Below, in pieces: positions 27,462 through 36,426 of a DNA stretch of 64,000 nt. Source of the stretch: Arthrobacter sp. zg-Y238 (GTDB taxonomy: Bacteria; Actinomycetota; Actinomycetes; Actinomycetales; Micrococcaceae). The DNA lies in contig NZ_JANFLU010000011.1 in assembly GCF_024385525.1 (NCBI RefSeq), positions 124,001 to 188,000 on the forward strand, written 5' to 3'. The notes beneath the pieces are model-generated. The model made no database searches and was not told where the DNA came from. It saw only the letters and a list, made by a program, of their open reading frames with translations. Each line of letters starts with the position of its first letter. Position 1 is the first letter of the stretch. Made by a program: the position numbers and the translations under genes.

Positions 27462-29288
27462 CTACCGCTCCTCCGCGAGGGTCAGCGCGGCAGTAATCAG
27501 CGCCAGATGGGACAGCCCCTGCGGGAAGTTGCCGAGGAAGGAGTGATCCTCGGCGATCATCTCGGTGAACAGGCCAACGTCGTTTGCCAGCGGGACCAGT
27601 TCATCCATCAGTGCGGTGGCTTCCTCCCGCCGGCCCACGCGGTCCAGGGCCGCAGCCATCCAGAACGCGCAGGCCACAAAGGTCCCCTCTTCCTTCTCGG
27701 CGCCGCTGAACCGGTACAGCAGCGGCCCGCGGCCGAGTTCGCTGCGCAGGGCATCCAGGGTGGAGGACATGCGTTCACCGCGGTCGAAGCCGCTGATGGC
27801 GTGCAGCAGGATGGAGGCGTCCAGCTGGTCCGTGCCGGGATACCAGACGTAGCTGCCCCGCTCCTCGGACCAGCAGTTGCTGGCCACCCAGTCGCGGATG
27901 CGTTCCTGTTCGGCGCGCCAGCGTTCCGGATTCCCCGGAATCTGCCCAAGGTCGGCCAGGTGCGACGCGCAGCTCAATGCGTGCCAGCAGCCAAGTTTGG
28001 AAGTGGTGTAGTGCCGTTCCTCGTCCAGCTCCCACATGCCCGAGTCTTTCCGCTGCCACACATCACAGGCCAGGTCCGCGAGGTCTGCCAGATACCGGCC
28101 GGTTCCGGTGTCCAGGACATGCCCGGCGTCCACATACATCTGGACAATGTTGAACAGGTCGCCGAAGACGCCCATCTGCAGCTGCTGGGCGGCGTCGTTG
28201 CCGTTGACCACCGGCCCGATGCCGCGCCAGCCGGGCATGTCGAGGATTTCTGCGCCTTCGGCCCGGTCGCCGTTCAGCCGGGTGAAGACCTGCAGGTCCT
28301 CACCTTGCCGGCGCACGCTCTTGAGCATTCCCGACACCGCGGCGTGGACCTCCTCGCGCAGCCCGAAACGGATCATGGCGTGCAGGGTGTAGGCGGTATC
28401 CCGGACCCAGGCGTAGCGGTAGTCCCAGTTCTTGCCGCCGTCGAGGTTCTCGGGCAGCGACGTCGTGGCTGCAGCTGCAATGGCGCCGGTGGGGCTGTGG
28501 AGGAGCAGCTTCAGGGCCAGTGCGCTGCGTTCGACGGCGTCGGCCCACGGCCCGTCGTACTGGAACTCCCGGGACCAGGCCTGCCAGTTGGCGATGGTGC
28601 GGTCCACGCCGTCGTCGATAGTGTCCAGCTCCGGCAGAGGCAGCGGCTCTTCATGGGTGGTAATCAGGGCCAGCAGGTGCCGGGAACCTGCCCGGGCGGT
28701 GAACGTGCCGCTGATTCCGCGGTCCGAAACCTCATGCGTGCCGAGGTCGGCATCGCGGGCGTCCGCGGCATCCTCCGTGCCCTCAAAGCCGATGCCTTGG
28801 CCGCGCACGGCCATGGTGGTGCCCTGCACCTGCAGGACGGGGCCGTGCACCGAACGCTGAACCCACGGTGAAGCGGTGTTGAAACTGCTGCCCGGGGTTA
28901 CCGCCCAGCGCATCGGAACCTCGCCGTCGAGTCCCTCAATCCGCCGCGCCAGTTCGCCCCACGGAAGCCTTCCCGCCACCCCTGTGTTCAGCGAGTCCGT
29001 GACCCGGACACGTCCGGTCCCGGTGGAAAACGTAGTGGCCAGGACGTTGGTGCCTTCCACGTACGCCCGCTCGACGGTGAAGTCCGCGACGGGACGCAGT
29101 TCAATCTGTCCGCCGTGCGCTGCGTCGAGCAGGCGCGCAAAGGCGGGCGTTGAATCCAGGTCCGGGGTCGGGTACCAATCGATCGATCCATCCAGTGCAA
29201 CGAGTGCCACCGTCCGGCCATCGCCTATCGCGCCGTAGGAACGCAGGTCTACGTAGCCGTCGCGGCGGTCGGGGGAGGGCAGGCTCAT
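27462..29288 (-). CDS. Glycoside hydrolase family 15 protein (glucoamylase/trehalase-like)
   Basis: A 608-residue cytoplasmic enzyme without a signal peptide. The N-terminal beta-rich domain begins YGAIGDGRTVALVALDGSIDW, standard for bacterial GH15. The (alpha/alpha)6 catalytic domain carries NWDYRYAWVRDTAYTLHAMI, MQMGVFGD-like sequence, and HYTTSKLGCWHALSCA. Actinobacterial members of this length include trehalases and glucan 1,4-alpha-glucosidases, so trehalose or alpha-glucan is the likely substrate. AGGAG precedes ATG 29288. It lies 23 bases downstream of gluQ on the same strand and may share its transcript. Confidence 0.9.
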   Translation of the reverse strand: MSLPSPDRRDGYVDLRSYGAIGDGRTVALVALDGSIDWYPTPDLDSTPAFARLLDAAHGGQIELRPVADFTVERAYVEGTNVLATTFSTGTGRVRVTDSLNTGVAGRLPWGELARRIEGLDGEVPMRWAVTPGSSFNTASPWVQRSVHGPVLQVQGTTMAVRGQGIGFEGTEDAADARDADLGTHEVSDRGISGTFTARAGSRHLLALITTHEEPLPLPELDTIDDGVDRTIANWQAWSREFQYDGPWADAVERSALALKLLLHSPTGAIAAAATTSLPENLDGGKNWDYRYAWVRDTAYTLHAMIRFGLREEVHAAVSGMLKSVRRQGEDLQVFTRLNGDRAEGAEILDMPGWRGIGPVVNGNDAAQQLQMGVFGDLFNIVQMYVDAGHVLDTGTGRYLADLADLACDVWQRKDSGMWELDEERHYTTSKLGCWHALSCASHLADLGQIPGNPERWRAEQERIRDWVASNCWSEERGSYVWYPGTDQLDASILLHAISGFDRGERMSSTLDALRSELGRGPLLYRFSGAEKEEGTFVACAFWMAAALDRVGRREEATALMDELVPLANDVGLFTEMIAEDHSFLGNFPQGLSHLALITAALTLAEER

Positions 29289-29311
29289 GCAGGACTCCTA
29301 GGGTCGAGGGT

Positions 29312-30229
29312 TCACCAATGACGGGGAAGGGGTGCGGTTTCCAGTGCGGGGTCGAAGATCCACGGCTCCAACGGGATTCGAGCGGGGTCGAATCCGGCCA
29401 GGGCGTCGCTGAGGTTTCCGGGCAGGCCCAGCGACCCGAGAATCAGGGTCCGGACCGCGTCTGCGTCCAGCCCCGCAGCGGCGAGGTCGGGGAGGGTGAC
29501 GGCGCCGTCGCGCTTGGCCAACCGCTGGCCCGCAGTGTTCAGCGCCAGCGGAACATGGGCGTAGCTGACCGGAGGCAACCCGAGGAGGGAACCGAGGTAC
29601 GCCTGGCGGGGTGCCGAGCTGAGCAGGTCATCCCCGCGCACTACCTGGTCAATGCCCTGCAGCGCATCGTCGAGGACCACCGCAAGGTTGTAGGAGGGGA
29701 CGCCGTCATTGCGCAGCAGCACCAGGTCATCCACCGCCGAGGTGTAGCTGCCGTGCAGCTCATCGGTCACGGTGAACTCGTTTACCTCCGACCGCAGCCG
29801 CAGAGCGGCGGGACGTTCCCGCCGTCGTCGGGCGCGCTGCTCTTCGGTGAGATGGCGGCAGGTGCCGGGGTAGGCTCCGGGCGGCGCGTGCGGGGCCGAC
29901 GCCGCTTCCGCCACCTCGCGCCGGGTGCAGAAGCATTCATAAACGAGTCCGGCACGGCGCAGCCCGGCGATCGCGTCCAGATAGATTTCGGTGCGTTCGG
30001 TCTGCCGGATGATCTCGCCGTCCCAGTCCAGGCCGACGGCGGCAAGGTCGCGCAGCTGGGCCGCTTCGGCGCCGGATCGCACCCGGTCGAGGTCCTCCAT
30101 CCGCAGCAGGAACCGGCGGCCGGTGCTGCGGGCAAAGAGCCAGGCCAACAGGGCGGTGCGCAGGTTTCCAACATGCAGCTCTCCAGTGGGACTGGGAGCG
30201 AAGCGGCCGGCGGCGGAGGAAATAGGCAC
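29312..30229 (-). CDS. gluQ: Glutamyl-Q tRNA(Asp) synthetase
   Basis: A 305-residue class I synthetase-like enzyme lacking the anticodon-binding domain. The HIGH-type motif is FAPSPTGELHVGNLRTALLAW. The zinc site is CFCTRREV plus YPGTCRHL, and the KMSKS-equivalent is QRLAKRDGAV. GluQRS transfers glutamate to queuosine in tRNA(Asp), and length and zinc ligands fit this rather than full GluRS (about 500 residues). The start is GTG 30229, with TAGACT exactly six bases upstream, so a leaderless mRNA is likely. Confidence 0.92.
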   Translation of the reverse strand: MPISSAAGRFAPSPTGELHVGNLRTALLAWLFARSTGRRFLLRMEDLDRVRSGAEAAQLRDLAAVGLDWDGEIIRQTERTEIYLDAIAGLRRAGLVYECFCTRREVAEAASAPHAPPGAYPGTCRHLTEEQRARRRRERPAALRLRSEVNEFTVTDELHGSYTSAVDDLVLLRNDGVPSYNLAVVLDDALQGIDQVVRGDDLLSSAPRQAYLGSLLGLPPVSYAHVPLALNTAGQRLAKRDGAVTLPDLAAAGLDADAVRTLILGSLGLPGNLSDALAGFDPARIPLEPWIFDPALETAPLPRHW

Positions 30230-30235
30230 AGCTTC

Positions 30236-30241
30236 AGTCTA
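30236..30241 (-). promoter_or_regulatory. -10 box of leaderless gluQ
   Basis: TAGACT on the minus strand, then GAAGCT, then GTG 30229. It is identical to the hexamer in front of vsr. Confidence 0.55.
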
Positions 30242-30403
30242 TTCCGGTGCCGTGTAGCCCGGCGCCTCGGCCCAGCCGCAGGGGACCGGACGGAAGTTTG
30301 GTGATGCGGCTTCCGGAGGCCGCAGATGGTCCCCGGTGTTCCGGACCGAAGGTGTCCGCAAGGCTGTGGCGTGCGTGCCGGAGCGGTGCCTAGCGTTGCA
30401 GGT

Positions 30404-30652
30404 ATGGGACTCATGGAGCTCGAACTTGCCCGGCTGGAACACAGGCAGCGGCAAGCTGAAGCGGAGCAGCGCCGCCGCTTCAGGCAAACCCTGCTGGAGC
30501 GGGAGCAATCGGACGGACAGGAGTGCGTCCAGACCGATTGGCCGCTGATCACGCTCCGGTTAGGTCGGTTCAGCCTGGCTCTGTTCCGTACCCTCCGGCT
30601 GCCCGCTGCGGGTGTGTCTTCACACGGGACGTCCGGACTCCTCCCGGGTTGA
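30404..30652 (+). CDS. Hypothetical 82-residue protein
   Basis: The frame begins MGLMELELARLEHRQRQAEA, a highly charged, probably helical or coiled-coil stretch of about 45 residues, and then becomes more hydrophobic (ITLRLGRFSLALFRTL). A TAGCGT box lies seven bases before ATG 30404, the same hexamer and spacing as at the FAD dehydrogenase gene. No domain is recognised and it ends 36 bases from the convergent permease gene. It could be non-coding. Confidence 0.4.
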   Translation: MGLMELELARLEHRQRQAEAEQRRRFRQTLLEREQSDGQECVQTDWPLITLRLGRFSLALFRTLRLPAAGVSSHGTSGLLPG

Positions 30653-30687
30653 CCGGGCGGGGCGTCCTGCGAAAAACGGGGGAGGGA

Positions 30688-32121
30688 TCAGACGCGGCTT
30701 TCCGCTGCCCCGTGCGCTCCGGCGTCACCCGTTTCATCTGCCAGTTCCGCACGTACCAGGCCGTCGCCGCGCACCCACAGCCGGTACGCCGCAAACAACA
30801 GCACAATCCACACGGCGCCGACAATCAGCGCCACCCGCGTGTCCGGCATGATGCCGAGCAGCACCACGATGAACACCATGAAAGCCAGTGCCGCATAGGA
30901 TGCGGCCGGCCAGAACGGCACGCCGAATTCCGACGCGGGCAGGTTCCGGCGCTTGATTTCCCGCTTCATGGCGATGTGCGAGAGCAGGATCATCAGCCAC
31001 ACCCATACGGTCGCGAAGGTGGCGATGGACGCGATGATCGTGAACAGCGATTCGGGCAGCAGGGCGTTCAGTACGACGCCGACGAGCAGCACCACCGCCA
31101 TGGTCGCCACGGTCATCCACGGCACCCCGTTCCGGGAAATCCGAGCGAACGACGCCGGTGCCTGGCCTTCCTGAGCGAGTCCGTAAAGGACGCGGCCGGC
31201 ACCGAAAATGTCGGAGTTGATGGCGGAGATCGCTGCGGTGATGACCACGGCGTTGAGGATGTGCGCTGCTGCGGGGATGCCCAGGGTGTCGAAGATCTGC
31301 ACAAACGGACTGGTTTCGCCGTTGATGTCCTGCCACGGGAAGATCATCATCAGGATGCCCAGGGCGCATACGTAGAAGAGCAGGATGCGTACCGGCACGG
31401 TGTTCACTGCTGCGGGGATGGCCTTCTTGGGGTTGTCCGCTTCGCCTGCGGTGATGCCGATGGTTTCGATGCCGCCGAAGGCAAACATCACAATCGAGAA
31501 GGATGCCAGCAGGCCCCAGAATCCGTTGGCGAAGAACCCTCCGGAGCCGAGCATCGTATCCAGGCCGGGGTTCGCGGCGTCGGGCAGTCCGAACCCGAAG
31601 ACCACGATGGCGGCGCCGCCTACGATCATTGCGATGATCGCTGCGACCTTGATCAGTGAGAGCCAGAACTCCGTCTCGCCGAAGACCTTCACCCGCATGA
31701 GGTTCAGTGCGGCAATCAGCAGGATGACGGCGAGGATCCAGATCCAGCGCGGCACGTCTTCAAACCAGAAACCCATATAGATGCCGAAGGCGGTGACGTC
31801 GGCAATGGCGACGATGGCCATTTCAAAGGCGAACGTCCAGCCCGTGATGAACCCGGCGAACGGGCCGAGATAACGGCTGGCGTAGTGGCCGAACGAACCT
31901 GTCACCGGATGCCGGACTGCCATCTCGCCGAGGGCCCGCATAACCAGGAACACAGCGGCTCCACCGATCATGTAGGCCAGCAGGACGGACGGTCCGGCGG
32001 ACTGGATGGCCGATGCGGACCCGTAGAACAGGCCGGTGCCGATGGCCGAACCGAGCGCCATGAAGCGGATGTGCCGGACGTTCAGCCCGCGGGCCAACGC
32101 CTGGGTAAAGGAGGACTTCAA
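30688..32121 (-). CDS. APC-family amino acid permease
   Basis: About 477 residues with 12 membrane segments. The first helix region [21 protein letters not shown] and the following [22 protein letters not shown] are typical of the amino acid transporter (AAT) branch, which contains GABA, proline, aromatic and histidine permeases. [19 protein letters not shown] is the conserved mid-protein motif. The frame is open to 32172, but TTG 32121 with AAGGTG upstream begins [13 protein letters not shown], the usual N-terminus. It imports amino acids by H+ symport; specificity is not determinable. Confidence 0.88.
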   Translation of the reverse strand: MKSSFTQALARGLNVRHIRFMALGSAIGTGLFYGSASAIQSAGPSVLLAYMIGGAAVFLVMRALGEMAVRHPVTGSFGHYASRYLGPFAGFITGWTFAFEMAIVAIADVTAFGIYMGFWFEDVPRWIWILAVILLIAALNLMRVKVFGETEFWLSLIKVAAIIAMIVGGAAIVVFGFGLPDAANPGLDTMLGSGGFFANGFWGLLASFSIVMFAFGGIETIGITAGEADNPKKAIPAAVNTVPVRILLFYVCALGILMMIFPWQDINGETSPFVQIFDTLGIPAAAHILNAVVITAAISAINSDIFGAGRVLYGLAQEGQAPASFARISRNGVPWMTVATMAVVLLVGVVLNALLPESLFTIIASIATFATVWVWLMILLSHIAMKREIKRRNLPASEFGVPFWPAASYAALAFMVFIVVLLGIMPDTRVALIVGAVWIVLLFAAYRLWVRGDGLVRAELADETGDAGAHGAAESRV

Positions 32122-32566
32122 GAAAACGCACCTTGGAATGTGGGGGTAGGCCCAGTTCAGGGGCCAATCCATATTACGCCCGCTGGAGCCACCGGGATTT
32201 TTCGTTACGTCCCAGCCCGGAGTCTTTGGAGGACAGGGTGAGCCATCTCATGGCGCAGCCGTCGCTCTGCGTGACCGATCTCATAGAGCCTCAACCGTTG
32301 ACGAATTAATCTTTAACCGTGCAAGCGAAAACACGCGCACACATGGGTACGTTGGGTGTATTCGGCGCTGATGAGCGGTATTCGACGGTTGACACGTACC
32401 CGTCATGAAGCTGTCCAGTGTCGCTGACCCGTGAAGATACCCCAACCTCCACCCCTGTTTGAAACAAGGAAGTTCAGCGCCGCGGGGCCTTTCCAGAGTT
32501 GAAGAGCGGGACCCCGCAGACGTGGCGCATTCATAGGACTGTTTCACGACATGGGGAGAATTTTCA
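32122..32566. other. 445-bp divergent intergenic region
   Basis: This region separates the permease (minus) from the DUF4352 protein (plus). It is more AT-rich than the neighbours near 32290-32340 (ACGAATTAATCTTTAACC) and has a TTGACA at 32389-32394 without a convincing -10 partner. Open frames here have no coding character. It probably holds both promoters; nothing else was recognised. Confidence 0.5.
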
Positions 32567-33439
32567 ATGGATAACACCTCGTTCAAGCAATACGCTCCCG
32601 CCCGGCAACATGACGAAGGGTCTGTTCCTCAGGGCCCCCCCACCGGCGGACCCGAACCACCCGGCACACCTGTCCGTAACCCGGAAGCCGGAAAGGGATT
32701 GGCCATCACGGCGCTGGTCATCGGGCTTGTGTCCCTGTTGCTGTGTTGGGTTCCCATCGTCAATAACCTCGTATTCCTCCTTGGCCTCATCGGACTGGGA
32801 TTCGCTATCCCGGCGGTGGTGGTTGCCGTCAGGAACAGGTCAAGATCCAAAGGGATGTCGATTGCGGGCCTTATCCTCGTGGTCCTGTCCCTGGTCGGCG
32901 TGGTGGCGACACAGGCGTTTTACGGGCAGGTGATTGATGACGTCACGGAATCCGTCGCTGGCAGCGAGCACTCCGCTGCAGATGACTCCGCTGCGTCCGC
33001 CGGTTCCAGCCAGGCCGGGCAGACCGAAGCACTGGGTGAAACGGCGCGGGTGGGGGATTACAACGTCACCGTGACCGGCGTGGATACCGCCGCCACCCAG
33101 GAGATATTGGCCGTCAATCCGCTCAACGATGATCCGGAGGGAGAGTATGTGCTGGTTGACCTGACGGTTGAATATGTGGGCAACGAGGAGGGAGATCCCT
33201 GGCTGGATCTGCAGACCAAGTTCGTGGGATCCGATGCCAAGCAGTATGACTCGGCGACCGGGGCAGTGGTAGCGCTGCCCGACTACGATGTACCGACGCT
33301 GGAAAAGGGCGGCACCGCCCACTACCAGGTCTGCATGGACGTTCCGGCTGAAGCGGCGTCCACTGCAGATGCCAAGGTCCTGGTGGAGCCGACCTTCTCG
33401 ATGCATGACAACGACGGCGTGTACTGGGCTGTGCGGTAA
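32567..33439 (+). CDS. Membrane-anchored DUF4190/DUF4352 protein
   Basis: A 290-residue protein. A Pro/Gly-rich cytoplasmic N-terminus of about 45 residues is followed by two to three hydrophobic helices (ITALVIGLVSLLLCWVPIV, LVFLLGLIGLGFAIPAVVV, GLILVVLSLVGVVATQAF), as in DUF4190. A Ser/Ala linker then leads to an extracellular immunoglobulin-like DUF4352 domain (VGDYNVTVTGVDTAATQEI, EYVLVDLTVEYVGNEEG). Such proteins are surface-exposed with unknown function. GGGGAGA precedes ATG 32567, and a strong hairpin follows the gene. Confidence 0.83.
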   Translation: MDNTSFKQYAPARQHDEGSVPQGPPTGGPEPPGTPVRNPEAGKGLAITALVIGLVSLLLCWVPIVNNLVFLLGLIGLGFAIPAVVVAVRNRSRSKGMSIAGLILVVLSLVGVVATQAFYGQVIDDVTESVAGSEHSAADDSAASAGSSQAGQTEALGETARVGDYNVTVTGVDTAATQEILAVNPLNDDPEGEYVLVDLTVEYVGNEEGDPWLDLQTKFVGSDAKQYDSATGAVVALPDYDVPTLEKGGTAHYQVCMDVPAEAASTADAKVLVEPTFSMHDNDGVYWAVR

Positions 33440-33473
33440 ATCTTCCCTTCCCGCGACAAAACGGCGCGTACTA

Positions 33474-33508
33474 GACGACGGGGCTTCCAGCACGGAAGCC
33501 CCGTCGTC
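33474..33508. terminator. Bidirectional terminator
   Basis: A perfect 15-bp stem: GACGACGGGGCTTCC (33474-33488) pairs with 33494-33508 around a five-base AGCAC loop. It lies between the DUF4352 gene and the convergent ArsR-SRPBCC-VOC operon. Confidence 0.85.
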
Positions 33509-33533
33509 ACAGGTTAAAGACTCGGCTTAGCCC

Positions 33534-33968
33534 CTATTGCTCCGGTGGATAGCTAATCCGCGCCTCGTGCGGAATCAGGGGCTTGTCCGCCCGGACCTTC
33601 ATCTCCTGCACGGTCCAGGCGTTGCCGTCCGGATCCGAGAAGCTGAAGAACGTGCCGCCGTCGCGCTCATCAAAGACGGTCACGTCGCCAACCTCCACCC
33701 CGCGGTCCAGCAGCTCCTGCCGGGCGGCCTGCGCATCGGAAACCACCAGTTGCAGTCCCCGCAGGGAGCCCGGAACCATACCCTGCTGGGAACCCGTATC
33801 CCCGAGCACTATCGAGCAGCCCGAGCCCGGCGGAGTCAGCTGCGCGAAGTCCATCTGCTCGGTCGACGTGCGGTGATCCAGGTTGAAGCCCACCTGGTCG
33901 CGGTAGAAGGAGATCGCCCGGTCCTGGTCGCTGACCGGGACGATCACCACCTCAAGGGTCCAATCCAT
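33534..33968 (-). CDS. VOC-family protein (glyoxalase/bleomycin-resistance fold)
   Basis: A 144-residue VOC protein with two beta-alpha-beta-beta-beta units: VVIVPVSDQDRAISFYRDQVG at the start and LQLVVSDAQAARQELLDRGV in the second half, ending with FSFSDPDGNAWTVQEM. The metal-ligand pattern of true glyoxalases is only partly present, so the activity is open. It lies nine bases after the second SRPBCC gene and is the last gene of the ArsR operon. Confidence 0.87.
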   Translation of the reverse strand: MDWTLEVVIVPVSDQDRAISFYRDQVGFNLDHRTSTEQMDFAQLTPPGSGCSIVLGDTGSQQGMVPGSLRGLQLVVSDAQAARQELLDRGVEVGDVTVFDERDGGTFFSFSDPDGNAWTVQEMKVRADKPLIPHEARISYPPEQ

Positions 33969-33977
33969 GATCAGCCC

Positions 33978-34469
33978 CTAGCTTCCGGTCCGGACGGAGG
34001 CGAGCAGATCATCCAGCTGGTCGTAGCCGTCGGACATAACGTCCCCCATGCCGTTTGATAGAAATTCATCCCGGAATTCGACCGACGGATACAGGGAACG
34101 GCCGGTCAGCCGACTCCTGCCGCCGGGTAGCCCGGCGAAGGTGCTGTATTCGAGAGTCACAACATCCGGGTAGCCCTCGAACTCGAAGGTCTGCAGCAGG
34201 AATTCGTCCTGCCGCACGCTGTGGAAGACACCCCGCATGGCGTACTCCGCGCCGTCGTCACCGGCCTGAACCCAGCGGTACGCTCCACCGGACCGCGGCT
34301 CGAAAAGGTCAAACCGCGGCGGCGTGGGCCCGGAGCTGTTCCAACGGGCATACAGATCCGGATCGGTGTGGGCGGCGAAGACGGAATGGACCGGGAAATC
34401 GAACTCGCGGTGATACTCGATCAACGGTTGCCCCGGGGGAGCATCAAGGACCAGCGGGTTGCTCATCAC
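33978..34469 (-). CDS. SRPBCC (AHSA1/START-like) protein, copy 2
   Basis: A 163-residue helix-grip protein: IEYHREFDFPVHSVFAAHTDPDLYARWNSS at the N-terminus, RFDLFEPRSGGAYRWVQAG in the middle and a long C-terminal helix with GMGDVMSDGYDQLDDLLAS. It is clearly paralogous to the gene just upstream (same motif order, same length), so a tandem duplication is likely. It overlaps that gene by four bases (ATGA). AHSA1-like proteins bind hydrophobic ligands, and those next to ArsR genes are common but poorly characterised. Confidence 0.87.
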   Translation of the reverse strand: MMSNPLVLDAPPGQPLIEYHREFDFPVHSVFAAHTDPDLYARWNSSGPTPPRFDLFEPRSGGAYRWVQAGDDGAEYAMRGVFHSVRQDEFLLQTFEFEGYPDVVTLEYSTFAGLPGGRSRLTGRSLYPSVEFRDEFLSNGMGDVMSDGYDQLDDLLASVRTGS

Positions 34470-34972
34470 GCACCCCTTCCCTGCAGTGCCTCCGGCTGGA
34501 GCTGGGAGAGCAGCTCATCCATCCGGTCAAAGCCCTCGGCGACGCCGGACTCCATGCCGGAGGCCGCCATCCCGTCCCGTGCCTCCATGGAGGGGTAGAC
34601 GGCGTGGGCGCTGATCCGGGTGCGGCCGCCGTCGAGCGCCTCGAGCGTCATGAATTCCAGGCTGGTGACGTCGGGATAGCCGGAGAACTCGAAGGTCTGG
34701 ATCGCGGATTCATTTTCCCGCACGGTGTGGAAGATGCCGCGGAATTCGTAGGGCACTCCCTCCGGCCCGGTATGGATATAGCTGTAGGAGCCGCCGGTGC
34801 GGAAATCGTAGTGGTTGATGTCCATCTTCATTCCCCGGGGCCCCAGCCACTGGGCCAGCAGGTCCGGTTCGGCGTATGCCCGGAAGACCTGCTCCACGGG
34901 ATAGTCCACCTCGCGGGTGAAATCAATGAAGGGGACGCCGTCCGGGACGGTGAGCTGCAGTGCGTTGGTCAT
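34466..34972 (-). CDS. SRPBCC (AHSA1/START-like) protein, copy 1
   Basis: A 168-residue helix-grip protein with FIDFTREVDYPVEQVFRAYAEPDLLAQWLGP, then MDINHYDFRTGGSYSYIHTG and EFRGIFHTVRENESAIQTFEFSG, the standard AHSA1 order. It overlaps the ArsR gene upstream and the second SRPBCC gene downstream by four bases each, so all are co-translated. A role in sensing or neutralising a hydrophobic compound under ArsR control is inferred from context. Confidence 0.88.
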   Translation of the reverse strand: MTNALQLTVPDGVPFIDFTREVDYPVEQVFRAYAEPDLLAQWLGPRGMKMDINHYDFRTGGSYSYIHTGPEGVPYEFRGIFHTVRENESAIQTFEFSGYPDVTSLEFMTLEALDGGRTRISAHAVYPSMEARDGMAASGMESGVAEGFDRMDELLSQLQPEALQGRGA

Positions 34973-35337
34973 GATGAATCCTTTGCCTGCGGGCCGCCTT
35001 TCGCTGCGGCCTGTGCGTTGAGCACGGCGTCAAGGCTGCGGAACTGCTCCTCGCGGACCAGCCGGTACTGGCCGATCCATGCGGTGAGTGCCTCCAACCG
35101 TGCGGGATTCAGGTGGACGGGCCGGCGCTGGGCGTCACGGCTGCGCGTGACAAGCTGCGCCTGCTCGAGGACCTGGATGTGCTTCGAGACGGCCTGCTTG
35201 GAGATCTCGAAGGGTTCCGCCAGTTCGTTGACCGTGGCAGGGCCCCGGGAAAGCCGGGCAATGATTTGGCGGCGGGCCGGATCGGCCAGGGCCAGGAAGG
35301 CCTTGTCCAGAAGGGGTTCGTCGCTGTGGGAGTCCAT
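34969..35337 (-). CDS. ArsR-family repressor
   Basis: A 122-residue winged helix. Helix-turn-helix: DPARRQIIARLSRGPATVNEL then FEISKQAVSKHIQVLEQAQ; the wing is TRSRDAQRRPVHLNP. The cysteine metal boxes of arsenic or cadmium sensors are absent, so this is the metal-independent ArsR type that usually precedes SRPBCC genes. ATG 35337 is taken as the start; TTG 35370 is an in-frame alternative. It likely binds the TCAACC-TTTC-GGTTGA palindrome upstream and represses the operon. Confidence 0.87.
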   Translation of the reverse strand: MDSHSDEPLLDKAFLALADPARRQIIARLSRGPATVNELAEPFEISKQAVSKHIQVLEQAQLVTRSRDAQRRPVHLNPARLEALTAWIGQYRLVREEQFRSLDAVLNAQAAAKGGPQAKDSS

Positions 35338-35382
35338 GCGGTCGGTCAGCTTCTGTCGATGTGTAATCAAGGTGCTGGTTGT

Positions 35383-35398
35383 TCAACCTTTCGGTTGA
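35383..35398. promoter_or_regulatory. ArsR operator palindrome
   Basis: TCAACCTTTCGGTTGA: perfect 6-bp arms around four bases, 46 bases before the ArsR start codon. A wider pair, GTAATCAA (35363-35370) and TTGATTAC (35395-35402), frames it. The TCAACC/GGTTGA symmetry is common for ArsR proteins linked to SRPBCC genes. Confidence 0.6.
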
Positions 35399-35549
35399 TT
35401 ACGAAGGTACGACGACGCCGGGGGAGGGTCAAGGGTTTTTCGATAATTCCGGTCGGTTAGGGTGGGCGGAAAGACCGTCTGGGGGCGGCACCGTATGGGG
35501 GTAAGCAATGAGCGCTGCGGCGCTGGCTACCAGTGTCTGGGAGGCGGAC

Positions 35550-36314
35550 ATGAAGCGAAGGTATGCCGTTACCGAACCTGCTGCCGGCGTCTTTTTCGTG
35601 GAGGGGCCGGCATCGAATTGGGTGATCCTTCGCCGGGACGCACAGTTCACGCTGATCGACGGCGGCTACCGGGGCGATCTGCCTTCGGTCCTGGCGTCCA
35701 TCCATGACATCGGGCTCCAGCCGCGGAACGCCGTCGCACTCCTCATCACCCACGCGCACACCGATCACACCGGTGCAGCGGCTCATTTCGCACGGGAGTA
35801 CGGCACACCCGTTCTCAGCAGCGCGGCCGAACACCGCCAGCTGCTGGGGCTGGAGACGTTTCAGGTCTCACCACTTCAGGTGCTGGTCCGGGCCTGGCGG
35901 CCGCGGGTCTTCCGCTGGGGCATCAGGGCACTTCGGGCCGGCGGAGCCAGGATAGTGCCCGCACCGGCCGCCGCGGTCTGGGACGTCGACCTGCTGGCTG
36001 CGCTCCCCGGCGGTCCGGTGGCCGTGCCCACACCGGGACACACGCCCGGACACACTGCCTTCTACCTGCCGGACGCGAAGGCCGTCATAACCGGCGATGC
36101 GCTGGTGACCGGGCACGCCCTCAGCACCCGGACCGGCCCGCAGCTGCTCCCTCGGATGTTCCAGCACGACGGCGTCCGGTCGGTCGGTGCGCTCGCGGTG
36201 CTCGCCGGGCTCGATGCCTCACTGATCCTGCCCGGGCACGGCCCCGCTCAGAGCACCGGAATCCGTGAGGCTGTCGACGTCGTGCGCCGCCTATCGGGTG
36301 ACGGGGCGAAGTAG
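35550..36314 (+). CDS. Metallo-beta-lactamase-fold hydrolase
   Basis: About 254 residues. The metal motif HxHxDH is present as THAHTDHTGAAAHF. The third ligand region is AVPTPGHTPGHTAFYL, then ITGDALVTGHAL (Asp ligand), and the final His is in LILPGHGPAQ. These fit a two-metal glyoxalase II/lactonase-like hydrolase. The frame is open from 35508, but ATG 35550 has GGGAGG five bases upstream and directly precedes the conserved region, so it is preferred. It is divergent from the ArsR operon; the substrate is unknown. Confidence 0.87.
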   Translation: MKRRYAVTEPAAGVFFVEGPASNWVILRRDAQFTLIDGGYRGDLPSVLASIHDIGLQPRNAVALLITHAHTDHTGAAAHFAREYGTPVLSSAAEHRQLLGLETFQVSPLQVLVRAWRPRVFRWGIRALRAGGARIVPAPAAAVWDVDLLAALPGGPVAVPTPGHTPGHTAFYLPDAKAVITGDALVTGHALSTRTGPQLLPRMFQHDGVRSVGALAVLAGLDASLILPGHGPAQSTGIREAVDVVRRLSGDGAK

Positions 36315-36360
36315 GGCGCTCGCGTCCTGCCGCCGGAAGCGAAGCGGGACGGGCGTTGCC

Positions 36361-36389
36361 TTCACGTGGTTTCCCCGCGCCCGTAGACT
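36361..36389 (+). promoter_or_regulatory. Putative promoter of the first NRAMP-like gene
   Basis: TTCACG (36361-36366), a 17-bp spacer, then TAGACT (36384-36389), 37 bases before ATG 36427. The -10 is identical to that before the second NRAMP-like gene. Confidence 0.4.
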
Positions 36390-36426
36390 GACGGCGATCC
36401 CCACCGGCCGCGAAAGGGATGAGCAC

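Noticed and set aside
32281-32586. A 101-codon minus-strand frame in the permease-DUF4352 gap
   Set aside because: No ribosome binding site, no domain, and atypical composition; it also overlaps the ribosome binding site and start of the DUF4352 gene.
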